DNA of 64,000 nucleotides from Eubacterium sp. MSJ-21 (GCF_018918185.1 NZ_JAHLPZ010000001.1:310001-374000), one strand, 5' to 3'; counted from the first letter of the stretch, positions 8,994-19,287 are shown. A program made the numbers and translations. The notes: generated by a model from the sequence alone, not told the origin.

Positions 8994-9353
8994 GTGAAAG
9001 AAATGGGCGATGCAAACAAAATCACAGGATATGGAGAACATAGAGAATTATATCGGATTTCAATGGATGAAATCTTGTATTTTGAGGCGGTAGGAGAGAA
9101 AGTATTTGCCTATACGGAACAGGAAATTTATGAGATAAAGAATCGCCTTTACCAGATTGAAGAGAAGGTAAATGCGTATGATTTTACCCGGGCATCCAAA
9201 TCTATGCTTGTAAATACAGACAGAATCTCAAGTATTGCTTCGATTTCAGGCAGCCGAGGGAAGATTATGATGGATAACGGAGAGGCGATCATTGCAAGCC
9301 GCATGTACTACAAACCATTACTTTCATCCATGAAATGGAAGGAAATCAGTTAA
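8994..9353 (+). CDS. Stand-alone LytTR DNA-binding protein
   Basis: 119 residues, almost entirely a LytTR domain: RISMDEILYFEAVGEKVFAYT, then ASKSMLVNTDRISSI and ANGEAIIASRMY-type strands. There is no receiver or membrane part. The GTG at 8994 has a GAAAGGA site; the ATG at 9003 is an alternative. LytTR proteins bind imperfect direct repeats and often control bacteriocin, competence or surface genes. It lies 18 bases after the lipoprotein gene and is probably co-transcribed with it. Confidence 0.82.
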   Translation: MKEMGDANKITGYGEHRELYRISMDEILYFEAVGEKVFAYTEQEIYEIKNRLYQIEEKVNAYDFTRASKSMLVNTDRISSIASISGSRGKIMMDNGEAIIASRMYYKPLLSSMKWKEIS

Positions 9354-9435
9354 TACTTTTTGTGTTTTTTTCTGACAGAAAATATGCTATGATGAAATGC
9401 GAATTGGCATAAAGGTTAGAAAAAGGAGACACAAA

Positions 9436-10259
9436 ATGAGCAAGAAATTACTTTTGATCAACGATATGGCTGGCTATGGAAAGGTTGCGTTATCCGCGAT
9501 GATTCCGGTGCTTTCCCATATGAAATACGAGGTATTTAATCTGCCGACGGCAATCGTATCGAACACACTTGATTACGGTAAGTTCGACATCCTGGATACA
9601 ACCGATTACATGAAAAATGCAATCGCTGTCTGGGAACAGCTGGGATTCGAATTTGATGCGATCTCAACCGGATTTATCGTGTCGAAGGAGCAGACGGAGC
9701 TTGTGACCGAGTTCTGTAAGGCACGGGCGGAAAAAGGTGTAACGATCTTTACAGATCCAATCATGGGAGATGAGGGAAAACTCTATAACGGAATCACGGA
9801 GGAGACGATTGATTTGATGCGCAAGCTGATTTCGGTTGCGGACTATATCGTACCGAACTATACCGAGGCAGCATATCTGACCGGGCTTCCATATAAGGAA
9901 GAAGGTGTGACAGAGGAAGAATATCATACGATGATCGACAAGCTTCGTGCATTTGGTGCGAAATCAATTGTAATCACAAGTGCGAAGATCGCGGGCACAG
10001 ACTGCAGATCGGTTGTCGGATACGACCACAAGAAGGAAGAATATTTTAAGGTTGATTCGAAGAGATTCCGGTACGTTTCCCGGGAACCGGAGATATCTTC
10101 TCGGCTGTATTTATCGGAAAGCTTATGAGCGGTAAAGATCTGCAGGCTGCAACCGCAGAGACGATGGATGCCGTGAAGATTATGATCAGGGTAAATGCGG
10201 ATAATGTAGATAAATATAAGGGGATTCCGCTTGAAACCTGTTTGGAGGTGCTTGACTGA
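9436..10259 (+). pseudogene. Pyridoxamine/pyridoxal kinase with a one-base frameshift
   Basis: The frame from the ATG at 9436 (AAAGGAG at 9422-9428) encodes a PfkB-superfamily pyridoxamine kinase: LLINDMAGYGKVAL, FDAISTGFI, TDPIMGDEG, VPNYTEAAYLTG and SIVITSAK segments. At about 10066 the frame is lost and would run out at 10128. In the next frame the expected C-terminus resumes with the catalytic GTGD motif (10083-10094) and continues to a stop at 10257-10259. Restoring one base gives 274 residues, the normal family length. The restored stop overlaps the next gene's ATG by one base, which supports the longer frame as ancestral. It may be a sequencing error or a recent mutation. As written, the enzyme would lack its catalytic Asp. 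Confidence 0.85.
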
Positions 10260-10525
10260 TGGCAAGACCGAGGATTCGGATCACACTGATTGATCAGAAG
10301 GGTGAAAAGGGATGTCACAGAGGTCATAAGATCGGTGATTCCTATGATTTTGATACGGAGCGGGGGAAACTGTGTCCGATGGCAATGCACGTTGCATTTC
10401 CATACGTGGATATCCTGCGGTATGGCGGTGAGATACCGGGACAGGAGAAGGGCACCGCCGTTTTCGCATGTCCGGATGTGGATACGTTGAATGTATTTAA
10501 AATCGAGCGGATTGAGGAAGCGTAA
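10259..10525 (+). CDS. TIGR04076-like small protein
   Basis: 88 residues. It resembles the TIGR04076 family seen in anaerobes: an RITLIDQKG start, a GHKIGDSY motif and conserved Cys residues (about 19, 39 and 69) that could bind metal. The function is unknown. Its ATG overlaps the restored stop of the pyridoxamine kinase in a TGATG arrangement, with GGAGG at 10243-10247, implying translational coupling. Confidence 0.7.
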   Translation: MARPRIRITLIDQKGEKGCHRGHKIGDSYDFDTERGKLCPMAMHVAFPYVDILRYGGEIPGQEKGTAVFACPDVDTLNVFKIERIEEA

Positions 10526-10616
10526 GAAACACATGGGTGTTAAACTACGAGTCTAGTGTTTTTTGTTACCTGGCATGATAGAATAAAATCATGATTATGT
10601 GATGGAGGTAACAGGA

Positions 10617-11162
10617 ATGAATCTATACATTAGTGATCTGCATTTCGGACATAGAAATGTAATTAATTTTGACAACCGTCCGTTTCTGGATGTGGACGAG
10701 ATGGATTATGCAATGATTGAACTCTGGAACAGCCGGGTACAGCCGGATGACCATGTGTATGTAATTGGAGACTTTTGCTACCGGAGTGGGAGAACGCCAG
10801 ACTGGTATCTGAAGAAGCTTCGCGGACACAAGCATCTGATCATTGGGAATCACGACCAGTGTATACTCAACAATCCAAAGGCAATAGCGTATTTTGAATC
10901 GGCAGATAAGATGCTGCATGTCGTAGATGATGGACGGCAGGTGTGCCTGTGCCATTATCCGCTTGCGGAATGGAATAAGTCAAAGCATGGTTCTTGGCTT
11001 ATCTATGGACATATCCATAACCGGAAAGATGATGCATATGAGTTTATGAAGACGCGTGAACACGCACTGAATGCAGCGGCATGCATTAACAACTATACAC
11101 CGGCGTCCATGAACGAACTGATCCGGAACAATGCGGCGTTTCAAAGTCTGGATCAGGATTAG
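10617..11162 (+). CDS. Calcineurin-like metallophosphoesterase
   Basis: 181 residues from the ATG at 10617 (GGAGGT at 10604-10609). The metal-binding motifs are clear: ISDLHFGH near the N-terminus, VIGDF, IIGNHD, and a GHIHN motif near residue 138. This short phage-like/YfcE-like metallophosphoesterase family hydrolyses phosphodiesters or phosphomonoesters. The substrate is unknown. It appears to be a single-gene unit. Confidence 0.85.
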   Translation: MNLYISDLHFGHRNVINFDNRPFLDVDEMDYAMIELWNSRVQPDDHVYVIGDFCYRSGRTPDWYLKKLRGHKHLIIGNHDQCILNNPKAIAYFESADKMLHVVDDGRQVCLCHYPLAEWNKSKHGSWLIYGHIHNRKDDAYEFMKTREHALNAAACINNYTPASMNELIRNNAAFQSLDQD

Positions 11163-11257
11163 ATGCATACAGGTAGACATAATTCGGAAAGGGCATAAAA
11201 CGGGACAAAAACCGGCTGAATGTACGAAAAGAAAAACAAGAAAAACAATAAGGATTA

Positions 11258-11286
11258 TTGATTTTATTTGAAACATTTTGTATAAT
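11258..11286 (+). promoter_or_regulatory. Likely promoter of pflB
   Basis: TTGATT (11258-11263), a 17-base spacer and TATAAT (11281-11286) lie 67 bases before the pflB start. An 8-bp inverted repeat TTTATATT/AATATAAA (11297-11318) follows in the leader and could be an operator or leader hairpin. Confidence 0.6.
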
Positions 11287-11352
11287 ACAGTCAGAGTTTA
11301 TATTACATCTAATATAAAACATAATATAAATAATTTGAAAGGAGAAACTATT

Positions 11353-13629
11353 ATGTTACAGAACCAGGAATGGGAATCATTCACAGGTAGACTCTGGAAG
11401 GAAGAGTGCAACGTAAGAGACTTCATCCAGAACAACTACACACCTTATGATGGAGACGAGAGCTTCCTTGCAGGACCAACAGATGCTACGAACAAGCTCT
11501 GGGATAAGCTTCAGGCTCTTCAGAAGGCAGAGAGAGACAACGGTGGTGTATTGAAGGAGGACGCAGATGTTGTATCCAGCATTACAGCATATGGTCCTGG
11601 TTACATTGATCCAGAGACAAAGGATCTTGAGCAGATCGTAGGTCTTCAGACAGACGAGCCACTTAAGAGAGCATTTATGCCTTACGGTGGTATCAAGATG
11701 GCTGAGGAAGCACTCGAGATGTACGGATACAAGCCAAACGAGAACTTCCACAAGATCTTTACAGATTATCACAAGACACACAATCAGGCAGTATTTGATG
11801 CTTATACACCAGAGATGATGGCAGCTCGTCATACACATATCGTAACAGGTTTGCCAGATACTTATGGTCGTGGTCGTATCGTTGGTGATTACAGAAGAAT
11901 CGCTCTTTACGGTATTGATCAGCTGATCGCTTGGAAGCAGGAAGATAAGGCTAACTGCGGCGATGGTAATATGTATGATGATATTATCCGTCAGAGAGAA
12001 GAGTTGACAGAGCAGATCAGACGTCTTCAGGAGATGAAGGTTATGGCTCAGTCATACGGCTATGATATTTCTAAGCCAGCTTCAAGTGCGAAGGAAGCTG
12101 TTCAGTGGTTATACTTTGGATACCTTGCAGCTATCAAGACACAGAATGGTGCTGCTATGTCCGTAGGACGTGTATCTACATTCCTTGATATCTATATCGA
12201 GAGAGATATTAAGGCTGGTAAGCTTACAGAGGCTCAGGCTCAGGAGCTTATCGATCACTTCACAATGAAGCTTCGTATGGTTAAGTTCGCAAGAATTAAG
12301 TCATACAACGAGCTGTTCTCAGGTGACCCTGTATGGGCTACACTTGAAGTCGGTGGTATTGGTATGGACGGACGTTCAATGGTTACAAAGAACGACTACA
12401 GATTCCTTCATACTCTTGAGGATATGGGACCTGCTCCAGAGCCAAACCTTACAGTACTTTACTCTTCAGCATTGCCTAACAACTTCAAGACATATGCTGC
12501 TAAGATCTCTGTAAGAACAAGCTCAATCCAGTACGAGAACGATGATGTAATGAAGCCAATCTGGGGTGATGATTACTCAATCTGCTGTTGTGTATCTGCT
12601 ACACAGACAGGTAAGGAAATGCAGTTCTTCGGAGCTCGTGCAAACCTTGCTAAGTGTCTCCTGTACGCTATCAACGGTGGTAAGGATGAGAAGTTCCTTG
12701 ACAAGAAGACAGGTAAGCCAATGCAGGTAGGTCCTGACTACGCTCCTATTACTTCTGAGTACCTTGACTATGATGAAGTACTTGCTAAGTACAAGCAGAT
12801 GCTTGACTGGTTAGCAGGACTTTATGTAAATATTCTGAACCTGATTCAGTACATGCATGACAAGTACTACTATGAATCAGCAGAGATGGCATTGATCGAT
12901 ACAGATGTACGTCGTACATTTGCTACAGGTATTGCCGGATTCTCACACGTTATCGATTCCCTTTCAGCTATCAAGTATGCTAAGGTTAAGGTTATCCGTA
13001 ACGCAGAGACAGGACTTGCAGAAGACTTCGAGATCGAAGGCGAGTTCCCTAAGTATGGTAATGATGATGACAGAGCAGATAATATCGGTGTATGGCTGCT
13101 TCATGAGTTCCTTACAGACATCAAGAAGAGACACACATACCGTAATTCAGAGCCTACAACATCTATCCTTACAATCACATCTAACGTAGTATATGGTAAG
13201 TTCACAGGTAACCTTCCAGATGGTAGACGTGCTTGGACACCATTTGCTCCAGGTGCTAACCCAAGCTACGGTGCTGAGACATCAGGACTTCTTGCATCTC
13301 TGAACTCAGTTGCTAAGATTCCTTATGAGTGGTCTTTGGATGGTATCTCAAATACTCAGACAATGAACCCATCTGCACTTGGTCATGATGAGGCTGAGAG
13401 AGCTGAGAAGCTTGTAAGCGCTATGGATGGTTACTTCGATCAGGGCGCTCACCACTTGAACGTAAACGTATTCGGTAAGGATAAGCTCCTGGATGCTATG
13501 GAGAACCCAGATAAGCCAGAGTACGCTAACTTCACAATCCGTGTATCTGGATACGCTGTTAAGTTTATCTCTCTTACACGTGAGCAGCAGCTCGATGTTA
13601 TCAACAGAACATTCCATGACTCACTTTAA
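11353..13629 (+). CDS. pflB: Formate acetyltransferase (pyruvate formate-lyase)
   Basis: 758 residues, the normal PflB length, starting at MLQNQEW with AAGGAG (11339-11344); the upstream in-frame ATG at 11278 overlaps the promoter. The enzyme converts pyruvate and CoA to acetyl-CoA and formate in anaerobes. The active-site cysteines are in a CCCVS run (about 411-413), and the glycyl-radical site is Gly 733 in RVSGYAV near the C-terminus. Codon use is very uniform, as expected of a highly expressed gene. pflA, which installs the radical, follows after an intergenic hairpin. Confidence 0.97.
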   Translation: MLQNQEWESFTGRLWKEECNVRDFIQNNYTPYDGDESFLAGPTDATNKLWDKLQALQKAERDNGGVLKEDADVVSSITAYGPGYIDPETKDLEQIVGLQTDEPLKRAFMPYGGIKMAEEALEMYGYKPNENFHKIFTDYHKTHNQAVFDAYTPEMMAARHTHIVTGLPDTYGRGRIVGDYRRIALYGIDQLIAWKQEDKANCGDGNMYDDIIRQREELTEQIRRLQEMKVMAQSYGYDISKPASSAKEAVQWLYFGYLAAIKTQNGAAMSVGRVSTFLDIYIERDIKAGKLTEAQAQELIDHFTMKLRMVKFARIKSYNELFSGDPVWATLEVGGIGMDGRSMVTKNDYRFLHTLEDMGPAPEPNLTVLYSSALPNNFKTYAAKISVRTSSIQYENDDVMKPIWGDDYSICCCVSATQTGKEMQFFGARANLAKCLLYAINGGKDEKFLDKKTGKPMQVGPDYAPITSEYLDYDEVLAKYKQMLDWLAGLYVNILNLIQYMHDKYYYESAEMALIDTDVRRTFATGIAGFSHVIDSLSAIKYAKVKVIRNAETGLAEDFEIEGEFPKYGNDDDRADNIGVWLLHEFLTDIKKRHTYRNSEPTTSILTITSNVVYGKFTGNLPDGRRAWTPFAPGANPSYGAETSGLLASLNSVAKIPYEWSLDGISNTQTMNPSALGHDEAERAEKLVSAMDGYFDQGAHHLNVNVFGKDKLLDAMENPDKPEYANFTIRVSGYAVKFISLTREQQLDVINRTFHDSL

Positions 13630-13676
13630 TTAGAAGTTTGTCAAAAATGTTTTTGATAGATAAGTAATTCACTGGA

Positions 13677-13706
13677 GTCCCGGAGATACTATCTCCGGGA
13701 CTTTTT
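13677..13706 (+). terminator. Strong hairpin between pflB and pflA
   Basis: A perfect 11-bp stem GTCCCGGAGAT/ATCTCCGGGAC with loop ACT is followed by TTTTT. It should terminate most pflB transcripts, so that pflA is made at a lower level than pflB. Confidence 0.85.
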
Positions 13707-13734
13707 ATAAAAATAAAATTGTTAGAGGTGGAAC

Positions 13735-14583
13735 ATGCCGGAGAAGAAACAGATTTTAGGTTATATTCATTCAACAGAAAGCTTTGGAGCCGTAGATGGA
13801 CCAGGTATCCGATTTGTAGTATTTTTGCAGGGCTGTAAGATGCGTTGTAAGTACTGTCATAACCCGGAGACGTGGAATCTGGTAACCGATTACACAAAGC
13901 TCTATGCTGATACAACGGATGATAAAGAACGAGAAGAACTCGAAAAGAAAATTGAAGAGAACACAAAACTGCTACTAGATAAAGGCGTCAAGGTTGAAGC
14001 GAGAACTCCGGAAGATCTGCTCAAGCAGGCACTTCGTTATAAGCCGTATTGGAAGGGCGACGGAGGAATAACCGTCAGCGGAGGCGAAGCACTTCTGCAG
14101 ATGGACTTTTTGATCGAATTCTTCAAGCTTGCAAAAGCACAGGGGATTCACACAACGATTGATACAGCGGGCAATCCATTTACAAGAGAGGAGCCTTTCT
14201 TCTCGAAGTTTAATGAACTGATGGCACTCACTGATTTGTTCCTGCTTGATATCAAGCAGATTGAGGACGACAAACACCGGGAGCTGACAGGGTTCTCGAA
14301 TAAGAATATATTAGACCTGGCACAGTATCTATCCGATCAGGGAAAGCATATGTGGATTCGACATGTCCTTGTGCCGGGCGTAACAACTGACGAAGCAGAT
14401 CTGAAGAAGACGGCTGAGTTTATCAAGACTTTGAAGACGGTTGACCGTGTGGAGGTATTGCCATACCATAAGCTTGGAATCCAGGAGTGGGAGCGCCTTG
14501 GAATCCCTTATAAGCTGGAAGGAATCGATCCTCCAACGGACGAACAGCAAAAAATTGCAAGAGAGATTCTGGATGCAAAGTAA
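13735..14583 (+). CDS. pflA: Pyruvate formate-lyase activating enzyme (radical SAM)
   Basis: 282 residues. The radical-SAM cluster motif is CKMRCKYC (CxxxCxxC, about residues 31-38), after a DGPGIRFVVFLQGC stretch typical of glycyl-radical activases. GGITVSGGEALLQ and LLDIK motifs follow. It reduces SAM to form the glycyl radical on PflB. It is longer than the 246-residue E. coli enzyme because of a charged insert at about residues 55-85, after the cluster, which is common in clostridial homologues. An AGAGGTGG site precedes the ATG. Confidence 0.95.
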   Translation: MPEKKQILGYIHSTESFGAVDGPGIRFVVFLQGCKMRCKYCHNPETWNLVTDYTKLYADTTDDKEREELEKKIEENTKLLLDKGVKVEARTPEDLLKQALRYKPYWKGDGGITVSGGEALLQMDFLIEFFKLAKAQGIHTTIDTAGNPFTREEPFFSKFNELMALTDLFLLDIKQIEDDKHRELTGFSNKNILDLAQYLSDQGKHMWIRHVLVPGVTTDEADLKKTAEFIKTLKTVDRVEVLPYHKLGIQEWERLGIPYKLEGIDPPTDEQQKIAREILDAK

Positions 14584-14629
14584 GAGTTGCACATAAGGGT
14601 CGCAAAAACAATATAAGAAAACAAATGAG

Positions 14630-14671
14630 ACTGCGCAATATTCAGGAATCTGAGTATTGTGCAGTTTTTTT
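14630..14671 (+). terminator. Terminator after pflA
   Basis: A 16-base arm pair, ACTGCGCAATATTCAG/CTGAGTATTGTGCAGT, with loop GAAT, is followed by seven Ts. Confidence 0.88.
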
Positions 14672-14732
14672 GATATAGTTGATATAGGAAAAGATTATAA
14701 CAAACAATCATTTTTATGTATGACTGTCTGTA

Positions 14733-14761
14733 TTGACATAACAGAGGAAGCACGTTATAAT
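14733..14761 (+). promoter_or_regulatory. Consensus sigma-A promoter of metNIQ
   Basis: A perfect TTGACA (14733-14738), 17-base spacer and perfect TATAAT (14756-14761) lie 82 bases before metN. I looked for a SAM-responsive S-box in the leader and do not see its conserved core. Confidence 0.85.
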
Positions 14762-14843
14762 CTGAAACCATGAAAGGAAAATAAATAGTTTATCAGATAG
14801 GAAAAGTAGGGTATAAAACCTGCAAGGGAAAGGAAGTACGTCT

Positions 14844-15890
14844 ATGGCAATCATCCAGATACAAGATGTATCCAAAAAATTTCAGACAAAAGACGGCGAG
14901 ATTGACGCGTTGAAGCATGTGACGCTCGACATCGAAGCCGGAGACATATATGGTATCATCGGTATGTCCGGTGCAGGAAAGAGTACACTCGTACGATGCA
15001 TCAACCATATCGAAGTTCCGACTGAGGGAATGGTGATCGTGCAGGATAAGGATCTGAGCAAGCTTTCCGAGAAAGAGCTTCGCAAGCAGCGGGAACATAT
15101 CGGCATGATCTTCCAGCATTTCAATCTGCTGATGCAGAAGTCGGTATTGGAGAATGTATGCTTCCCATTGTTCATTCAGGGGAAGTCGAAGGCAGAGGCA
15201 AAGAAGAAAGCGTATGAGCTTTTGGATATCGTAGGTCTGAAGGATCGTGCCAAAGCGTATCCATCTCAGTTATCCGGCGGACAGAAACAGCGTGTGGCAA
15301 TCGCAAGAGCCTTAGCTTCTGATCCCCAGATCCTTCTGTGTGATGAGGCAACGAGTGCGTTAGACCCACAGACAACTTCTTCAATTCTCGCATTGCTGCA
15401 GGATATCAATAAGCGGTTTGGCATTACGATCGTCGTAATTACACATCAGATGGCAGTTGTCCGGGAGATTTGTAACCGGGTAGCAATTATGAAGGATGGA
15501 CAGGTGGTCGAGAACGGAAGTACCGTGGAGATCTTCAATCATCCAAAGTCAGAGGTGGCAAGAGATCTGCTCAGAAAGGATGATGGTGGAGATACCACCG
15601 GTGACGATCAGCAGACAGCAAACCAGATTCAGGATGGAACGAAGATACGAATCGTATTTACAGAGAACTCCGCATTTGAACCGGTCATTGCAAATATGAT
15701 CTTGACATTTAAGGAGCCAATCAACATCCTGAAGGCAGCAACCAAGAATGTCGGTGGCGTGGCAAAGGGAGAGATGATATTGGAGATTCCGAATGGTTCC
15801 ACGAATGTGAAAGCAATGGAACAGTATCTGATCGACCGGGGACTTGAGCTAGAAGAGTTGTCGGAGACAAAGACAGGAGGTGCGTTCTAA
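14844..15890 (+). CDS. metN: Methionine ABC transporter ATP-binding protein
   Basis: 348 residues. The ABC motifs are Walker A GMSGAGKST (about 41-49), signature LSGGQKQR and Walker B ILLCDEATSALD. A C-terminal NIL domain (about 265-340) is the methionine-sensing regulatory domain specific to MetN, which marks the substrate as methionine rather than another amino acid. The stop overlaps the metI start by one base (TAATG). The order metN-metI-metQ is the usual one for this importer. Confidence 0.95.
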   Translation: MAIIQIQDVSKKFQTKDGEIDALKHVTLDIEAGDIYGIIGMSGAGKSTLVRCINHIEVPTEGMVIVQDKDLSKLSEKELRKQREHIGMIFQHFNLLMQKSVLENVCFPLFIQGKSKAEAKKKAYELLDIVGLKDRAKAYPSQLSGGQKQRVAIARALASDPQILLCDEATSALDPQTTSSILALLQDINKRFGITIVVITHQMAVVREICNRVAIMKDGQVVENGSTVEIFNHPKSEVARDLLRKDDGGDTTGDDQQTANQIQDGTKIRIVFTENSAFEPVIANMILTFKEPINILKAATKNVGGVAKGEMILEIPNGSTNVKAMEQYLIDRGLELEELSETKTGGAF

Positions 15891-16549
15891 TGTGGACAGA
15901 ACAGGTTCGTTCCATGATTGGAACAGGTATTCTAGAGACGTTATACATGACAGTTGTTTCAACTGTATTTGGATATTTGTTTGGACTGCCGATGGGAATT
16001 CTCCTCTGTATCACAGATAAAGAGGGATTGAAGCCAAACAAGGTGATATATAAGATTCTGGATGTGATCGCGAATATTGTACGAAGCATACCGTTTTTGA
16101 TCTTATTGATTTTGTTGATTCCATTTACAAGACTGTTGCTTGGAAAAAGCTATGGTTCTACGGCAACGATTGTCCCACTGACGGCAGCGGCGATTCCGTT
16201 TATCGCAAGAATGGTAGAGTCTTCGTTGAAGGAAGTCGATTACGGCGTTATCGAAGCAGCAAAAGCAATGGGTGCAAGCAACAGCAGAATCATCTTCAAG
16301 GTATTGCTTGTTGAGGCAAGAACTTCCCTGATCACAGGCGCGACGATTGCAATCGGAACGATCCTTGGATATTCCGCAATGGCAGGTGCAGTCGGCGGTG
16401 GCGGACTTGGAGATATCGCAGTCCGTTACGGATATTACAGGTATCAGACAGACATCATGCTTGTTACGGTGGCGTTGCTGATCGTGATCGTACAGGTATT
16501 CCAATCGGTTGGTATGTTCGTTGCAAACCGTCTGGATCGTAGAAAATAA
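15890..16549 (+). CDS. metI: Methionine ABC transporter permease
   Basis: 219 residues, with five membrane segments and the EAAxxxGAS coupling loop (VIEAAKAMGAS, about residue 120-130) of importer permeases. Length and sequence fit MetI. It is translationally coupled to metN by a one-base overlap. Confidence 0.94.
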   Translation: MWTEQVRSMIGTGILETLYMTVVSTVFGYLFGLPMGILLCITDKEGLKPNKVIYKILDVIANIVRSIPFLILLILLIPFTRLLLGKSYGSTATIVPLTAAAIPFIARMVESSLKEVDYGVIEAAKAMGASNSRIIFKVLLVEARTSLITGATIAIGTILGYSAMAGAVGGGGLGDIAVRYGYYRYQTDIMLVTVALLIVIVQVFQSVGMFVANRLDRRK

Positions 16550-16667
16550 TGGGCAATATATGCGGGAATCGGAATGTGCACACCGAATTCTGCTTATATA
16601 TAAAGTAATTGATCATTGGATAAATGTTTTCAATGATTACAAAAACAGGAAAGAGAGGACATGAATT

Positions 16668-17495
16668 ATGAAGAAATCAATTAAGAAATTACTCGCACTG
16701 ACACTGACAGGCGCATTTTTGGTAGGAGCACTCGCAGGCTGCGGAAAGAGCGGCGAGGACGATAAGACAATTACAGTTGCAGCATCTGCAACACCACACG
16801 CTGAGATTCTGGAGTACGCAAAGGATAAGCTCAAGGAGCAGGGCTATGATCTGCAGGTGACTGTTTTTGATGACTATGTAAAGCCAAACGAAGTGGTAGA
16901 AAGCGGCGACTTTGATGCCAACTACTTCCAGCATGTACCATATCTGGAAAGCTTCAATGAGGAGAAGGGCACACATCTTGCAGTTGCAGGTAAGATTCAC
17001 TATGAGCCATTCGGTATCTATCCGGGAACAAAGAAGAGCTTGGATGAGATCGCAGACGGCGATTCTATCGCAGTACCAAACGATACAACAAACGAGGCAA
17101 GAGCACTGCTTCTTCTGCAGGATAATGGCATCATTACATTGAAAGATGGCGCAGGTATCAATGCAACTGTCAACGATATCGCTGAGAATCCACACAATGT
17201 AAAAATCGTTGAGCTTGAGGCTGCACAGGTAGCCAGAGTCGTTGATGAGACAGCATTTGTCGTATTGAATGGTAACTATGCACTTGCTGCCGGTTTCTCA
17301 GTAGGAAAGGATGCCCTTGCTTATGAGAAGAGTGATTCCGAAGCTGCCAAGACATATGTAAATGTAATTGCAGTAAAGGAAGGAAACGAGGACAGCGCAA
17401 AGATCAAGGCCCTGGTAGATGTATTGAAGTCTGACGATGTGAAGAAGTACATCAACGATACTTACGATGGAGCAGTTCTTCCTTACGAGGAGTAA
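16668..17495 (+). CDS. metQ: Methionine-binding lipoprotein
   Basis: 275 residues. A signal peptide ends in the lipobox LAGC (Cys about 25). The mature NlpA/MetQ fold shows the family's ATPHAEIL, FDANYFQHVPYLE and GKIHYEPFGIYPG motifs. It captures D- or L-methionine outside the membrane for MetNI. It follows metI by 118 bases. Confidence 0.94.
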   Translation: MKKSIKKLLALTLTGAFLVGALAGCGKSGEDDKTITVAASATPHAEILEYAKDKLKEQGYDLQVTVFDDYVKPNEVVESGDFDANYFQHVPYLESFNEEKGTHLAVAGKIHYEPFGIYPGTKKSLDEIADGDSIAVPNDTTNEARALLLLQDNGIITLKDGAGINATVNDIAENPHNVKIVELEAAQVARVVDETAFVVLNGNYALAAGFSVGKDALAYEKSDSEAAKTYVNVIAVKEGNEDSAKIKALVDVLKSDDVKKYINDTYDGAVLPYEE

Positions 17496-17573
17496 TTATG
17501 GCAAAATGGTTATCCGCTTGAACAGACAGGCAGGCGTATAACGATAGTGCACAAAAGATAAATGACATGAACT

Positions 17574-17633
17574 ACCCGGTTCTCTGTACATTCCCAATGA
17601 CAGTCGGAGTGACAGACAGCCGGGTGTTTTTTT
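17574..17633 (+). terminator. Probable terminator after metQ
   Basis: ACCCGG (17574-17579) pairs with CCGGGT (17620-17625), with weaker internal pairing, and a run of seven or eight Ts follows. Confidence 0.6.
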
Positions 17634-17879
17634 ACGGATAAAAATGGAAATTCTCAGTCGGATATAAAAAGAACGCATAACAGCCATATAGATAGCAGAT
17701 ATCAATTGCCGTAAAACAAAAAAATCGAAAGTATTTGCCATGATTTTGGAGAAAAAATAGAGGAAAATATGCATTTTGCTCTTGTTTTTTTCGAGAAATG
17801 TCTATAAAATAGAAAACAGACAGTTTAAATGCATGATTCATACAATGCAAATAAATGTGAAAGGTATAAGGTAGCTGAA

Positions 17880-19163
17880 ATGAAGAAATACAAGGATATG
17901 AGTAAAGATGAGTTATTGACATTAAAAGCCGCTCTTATGGAGGAATACAAGGAAGAACAAGCAAAGGGCCTCAGCCTCAATATGGCAAGAGGAAAGCCGG
18001 GATTCGCCCAGTTAGCACTTTCCATGCAGATGTTAGATGAGATTAATAGCAAATCTGATATGCGTACCTTGCTTGGAAATGATACAAGAAACTATGGAGA
18101 TCTGGATGGTATCGGAGAGTGTCGTCAGCTTATGGCAGACATGATGGAAGTCAAGAAGGAGAACATCATCGTATATGGTAATTCCAGCCTGAATGTCATG
18201 TATGATACAGTTTCCCGTTCGATGACACATGGCGTGAATGGCTCTACTCCTTGGTGCAAGCTGGATAAGGTCAAGTTCCTCTGCCCGGTACCTGGATATG
18301 ACAGACATTTTAAGATCACAGAGTTCTTCGGCATTGAGATGATCAACATCCCGATGAATTTTGATGGACCGGATATGGATCTGGTTGAGAAATACGTAAA
18401 TAACGATGCAGCAGTGAAGGGTATCTGGTGTGTGCCGAAATATTCGAACCCAACCGGAATTGTATATTCCGATGAGGTGGTAAGAAGATTTGCAGCATTA
18501 AAGCCGGCAGCCGAAGACTTCCGTATCTTCTGGGATAATGCATACTGCATCCATCATCTGTATAAGGATCAGCAGGCAGAAATCCCGAATATCTTAGAGG
18601 AGTGTGCGAAGGCCGGGAATCCGGATATGGCATATATGTTTGCTTCGACATCGAAGATTACATTCCCTGGTTCCGGTGTTTCTGCAATCGCAACTTCTAC
18701 AACAAATGTAGAATTTATCAAGCAGCAGTTAACCGTACAGACAATCGGTCATGATAAGATCAATCAGCTCCGTCATACAAGATTCTTCAAGAATATTGAT
18801 GGACTGAAGGCACATATGGAGAAGCATGCGGATATCTTACGTCCAAAGTTCGAGGCAGTTTTAAATGCATTTGATCAGGAGCTTACAGGACTGGAGATCG
18901 GTTCATGGGTAAAGCCACTCGGCGGATATTTTATTTCTTTTGATGCACTTGAGGGCTGTGCGAAGAAGATCGTTGCAATGTGTAAGGATGCAGGCGTGGT
19001 ACTGACAGGCGCCGGTGCAACCTATCCGTATGGCAAAGATCCAAAAGACAGCAATATCCGTATTGCTCCTTCGTTCCCATCTGTGGAAGAGATGGAAGCA
19101 GCATCGAAGATTTTCGTGCTTTGCGTGAAGCTTGCAAGTATCGATAAGTATCTGGAAGCATAA
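17880..19163 (+). CDS. PLP-dependent aminotransferase, Aminotran_MocR/aspartate type
   Basis: 427 residues from the ATG at 17880. The upstream ATG at 17829 has no ribosome site and adds a non-conserved extension. The protein matches the Aminotran_MocR (PF12897) family of stand-alone aminotransferases: LNMARGKPG, VPKYSNPTGIVYSD, FWDNAYCIHHL, and FASTSKITFPGSGVS, whose Lys is the PLP Schiff-base residue. Members transaminate aspartate and related amino acids. There is no GntR-type DNA-binding domain. It is monocistronic, with its own terminator. Confidence 0.9.
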   Translation: MKKYKDMSKDELLTLKAALMEEYKEEQAKGLSLNMARGKPGFAQLALSMQMLDEINSKSDMRTLLGNDTRNYGDLDGIGECRQLMADMMEVKKENIIVYGNSSLNVMYDTVSRSMTHGVNGSTPWCKLDKVKFLCPVPGYDRHFKITEFFGIEMINIPMNFDGPDMDLVEKYVNNDAAVKGIWCVPKYSNPTGIVYSDEVVRRFAALKPAAEDFRIFWDNAYCIHHLYKDQQAEIPNILEECAKAGNPDMAYMFASTSKITFPGSGVSAIATSTTNVEFIKQQLTVQTIGHDKINQLRHTRFFKNIDGLKAHMEKHADILRPKFEAVLNAFDQELTGLEIGSWVKPLGGYFISFDALEGCAKKIVAMCKDAGVVLTGAGATYPYGKDPKDSNIRIAPSFPSVEEMEAASKIFVLCVKLASIDKYLEA

Positions 19164-19197
19164 GCTTGTTTCGGACAATTAAATAAAGAGTGTTCGA

Positions 19198-19226
19198 ATC
19201 CCGGTGTGAAAGCACCGGGATTTTTT
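19198..19226 (+). terminator. Terminator after the aminotransferase
   Basis: A perfect stem ATCCCGGTG/CACCGGGAT with loop TGAAAG is followed by Ts. Confidence 0.88.
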
Positions 19227-19287
19227 GCAAAATGCTGGAATGAAATAATTTAATAACTGACATACTAATTTCAGAATGCGGAATCCG

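Noticed and set aside
14671-14843. Possible SAM riboswitch upstream of metNIQ
   Set aside because: The conserved S-box core is absent and the leader after the promoter is only about 80 bases.
19192-19226. GTTCGAATCCCGG looks like a tRNA T-arm
   Set aside because: There is no acceptor, D or anticodon arm upstream. The sequence is the 5' arm of a hairpin terminator.
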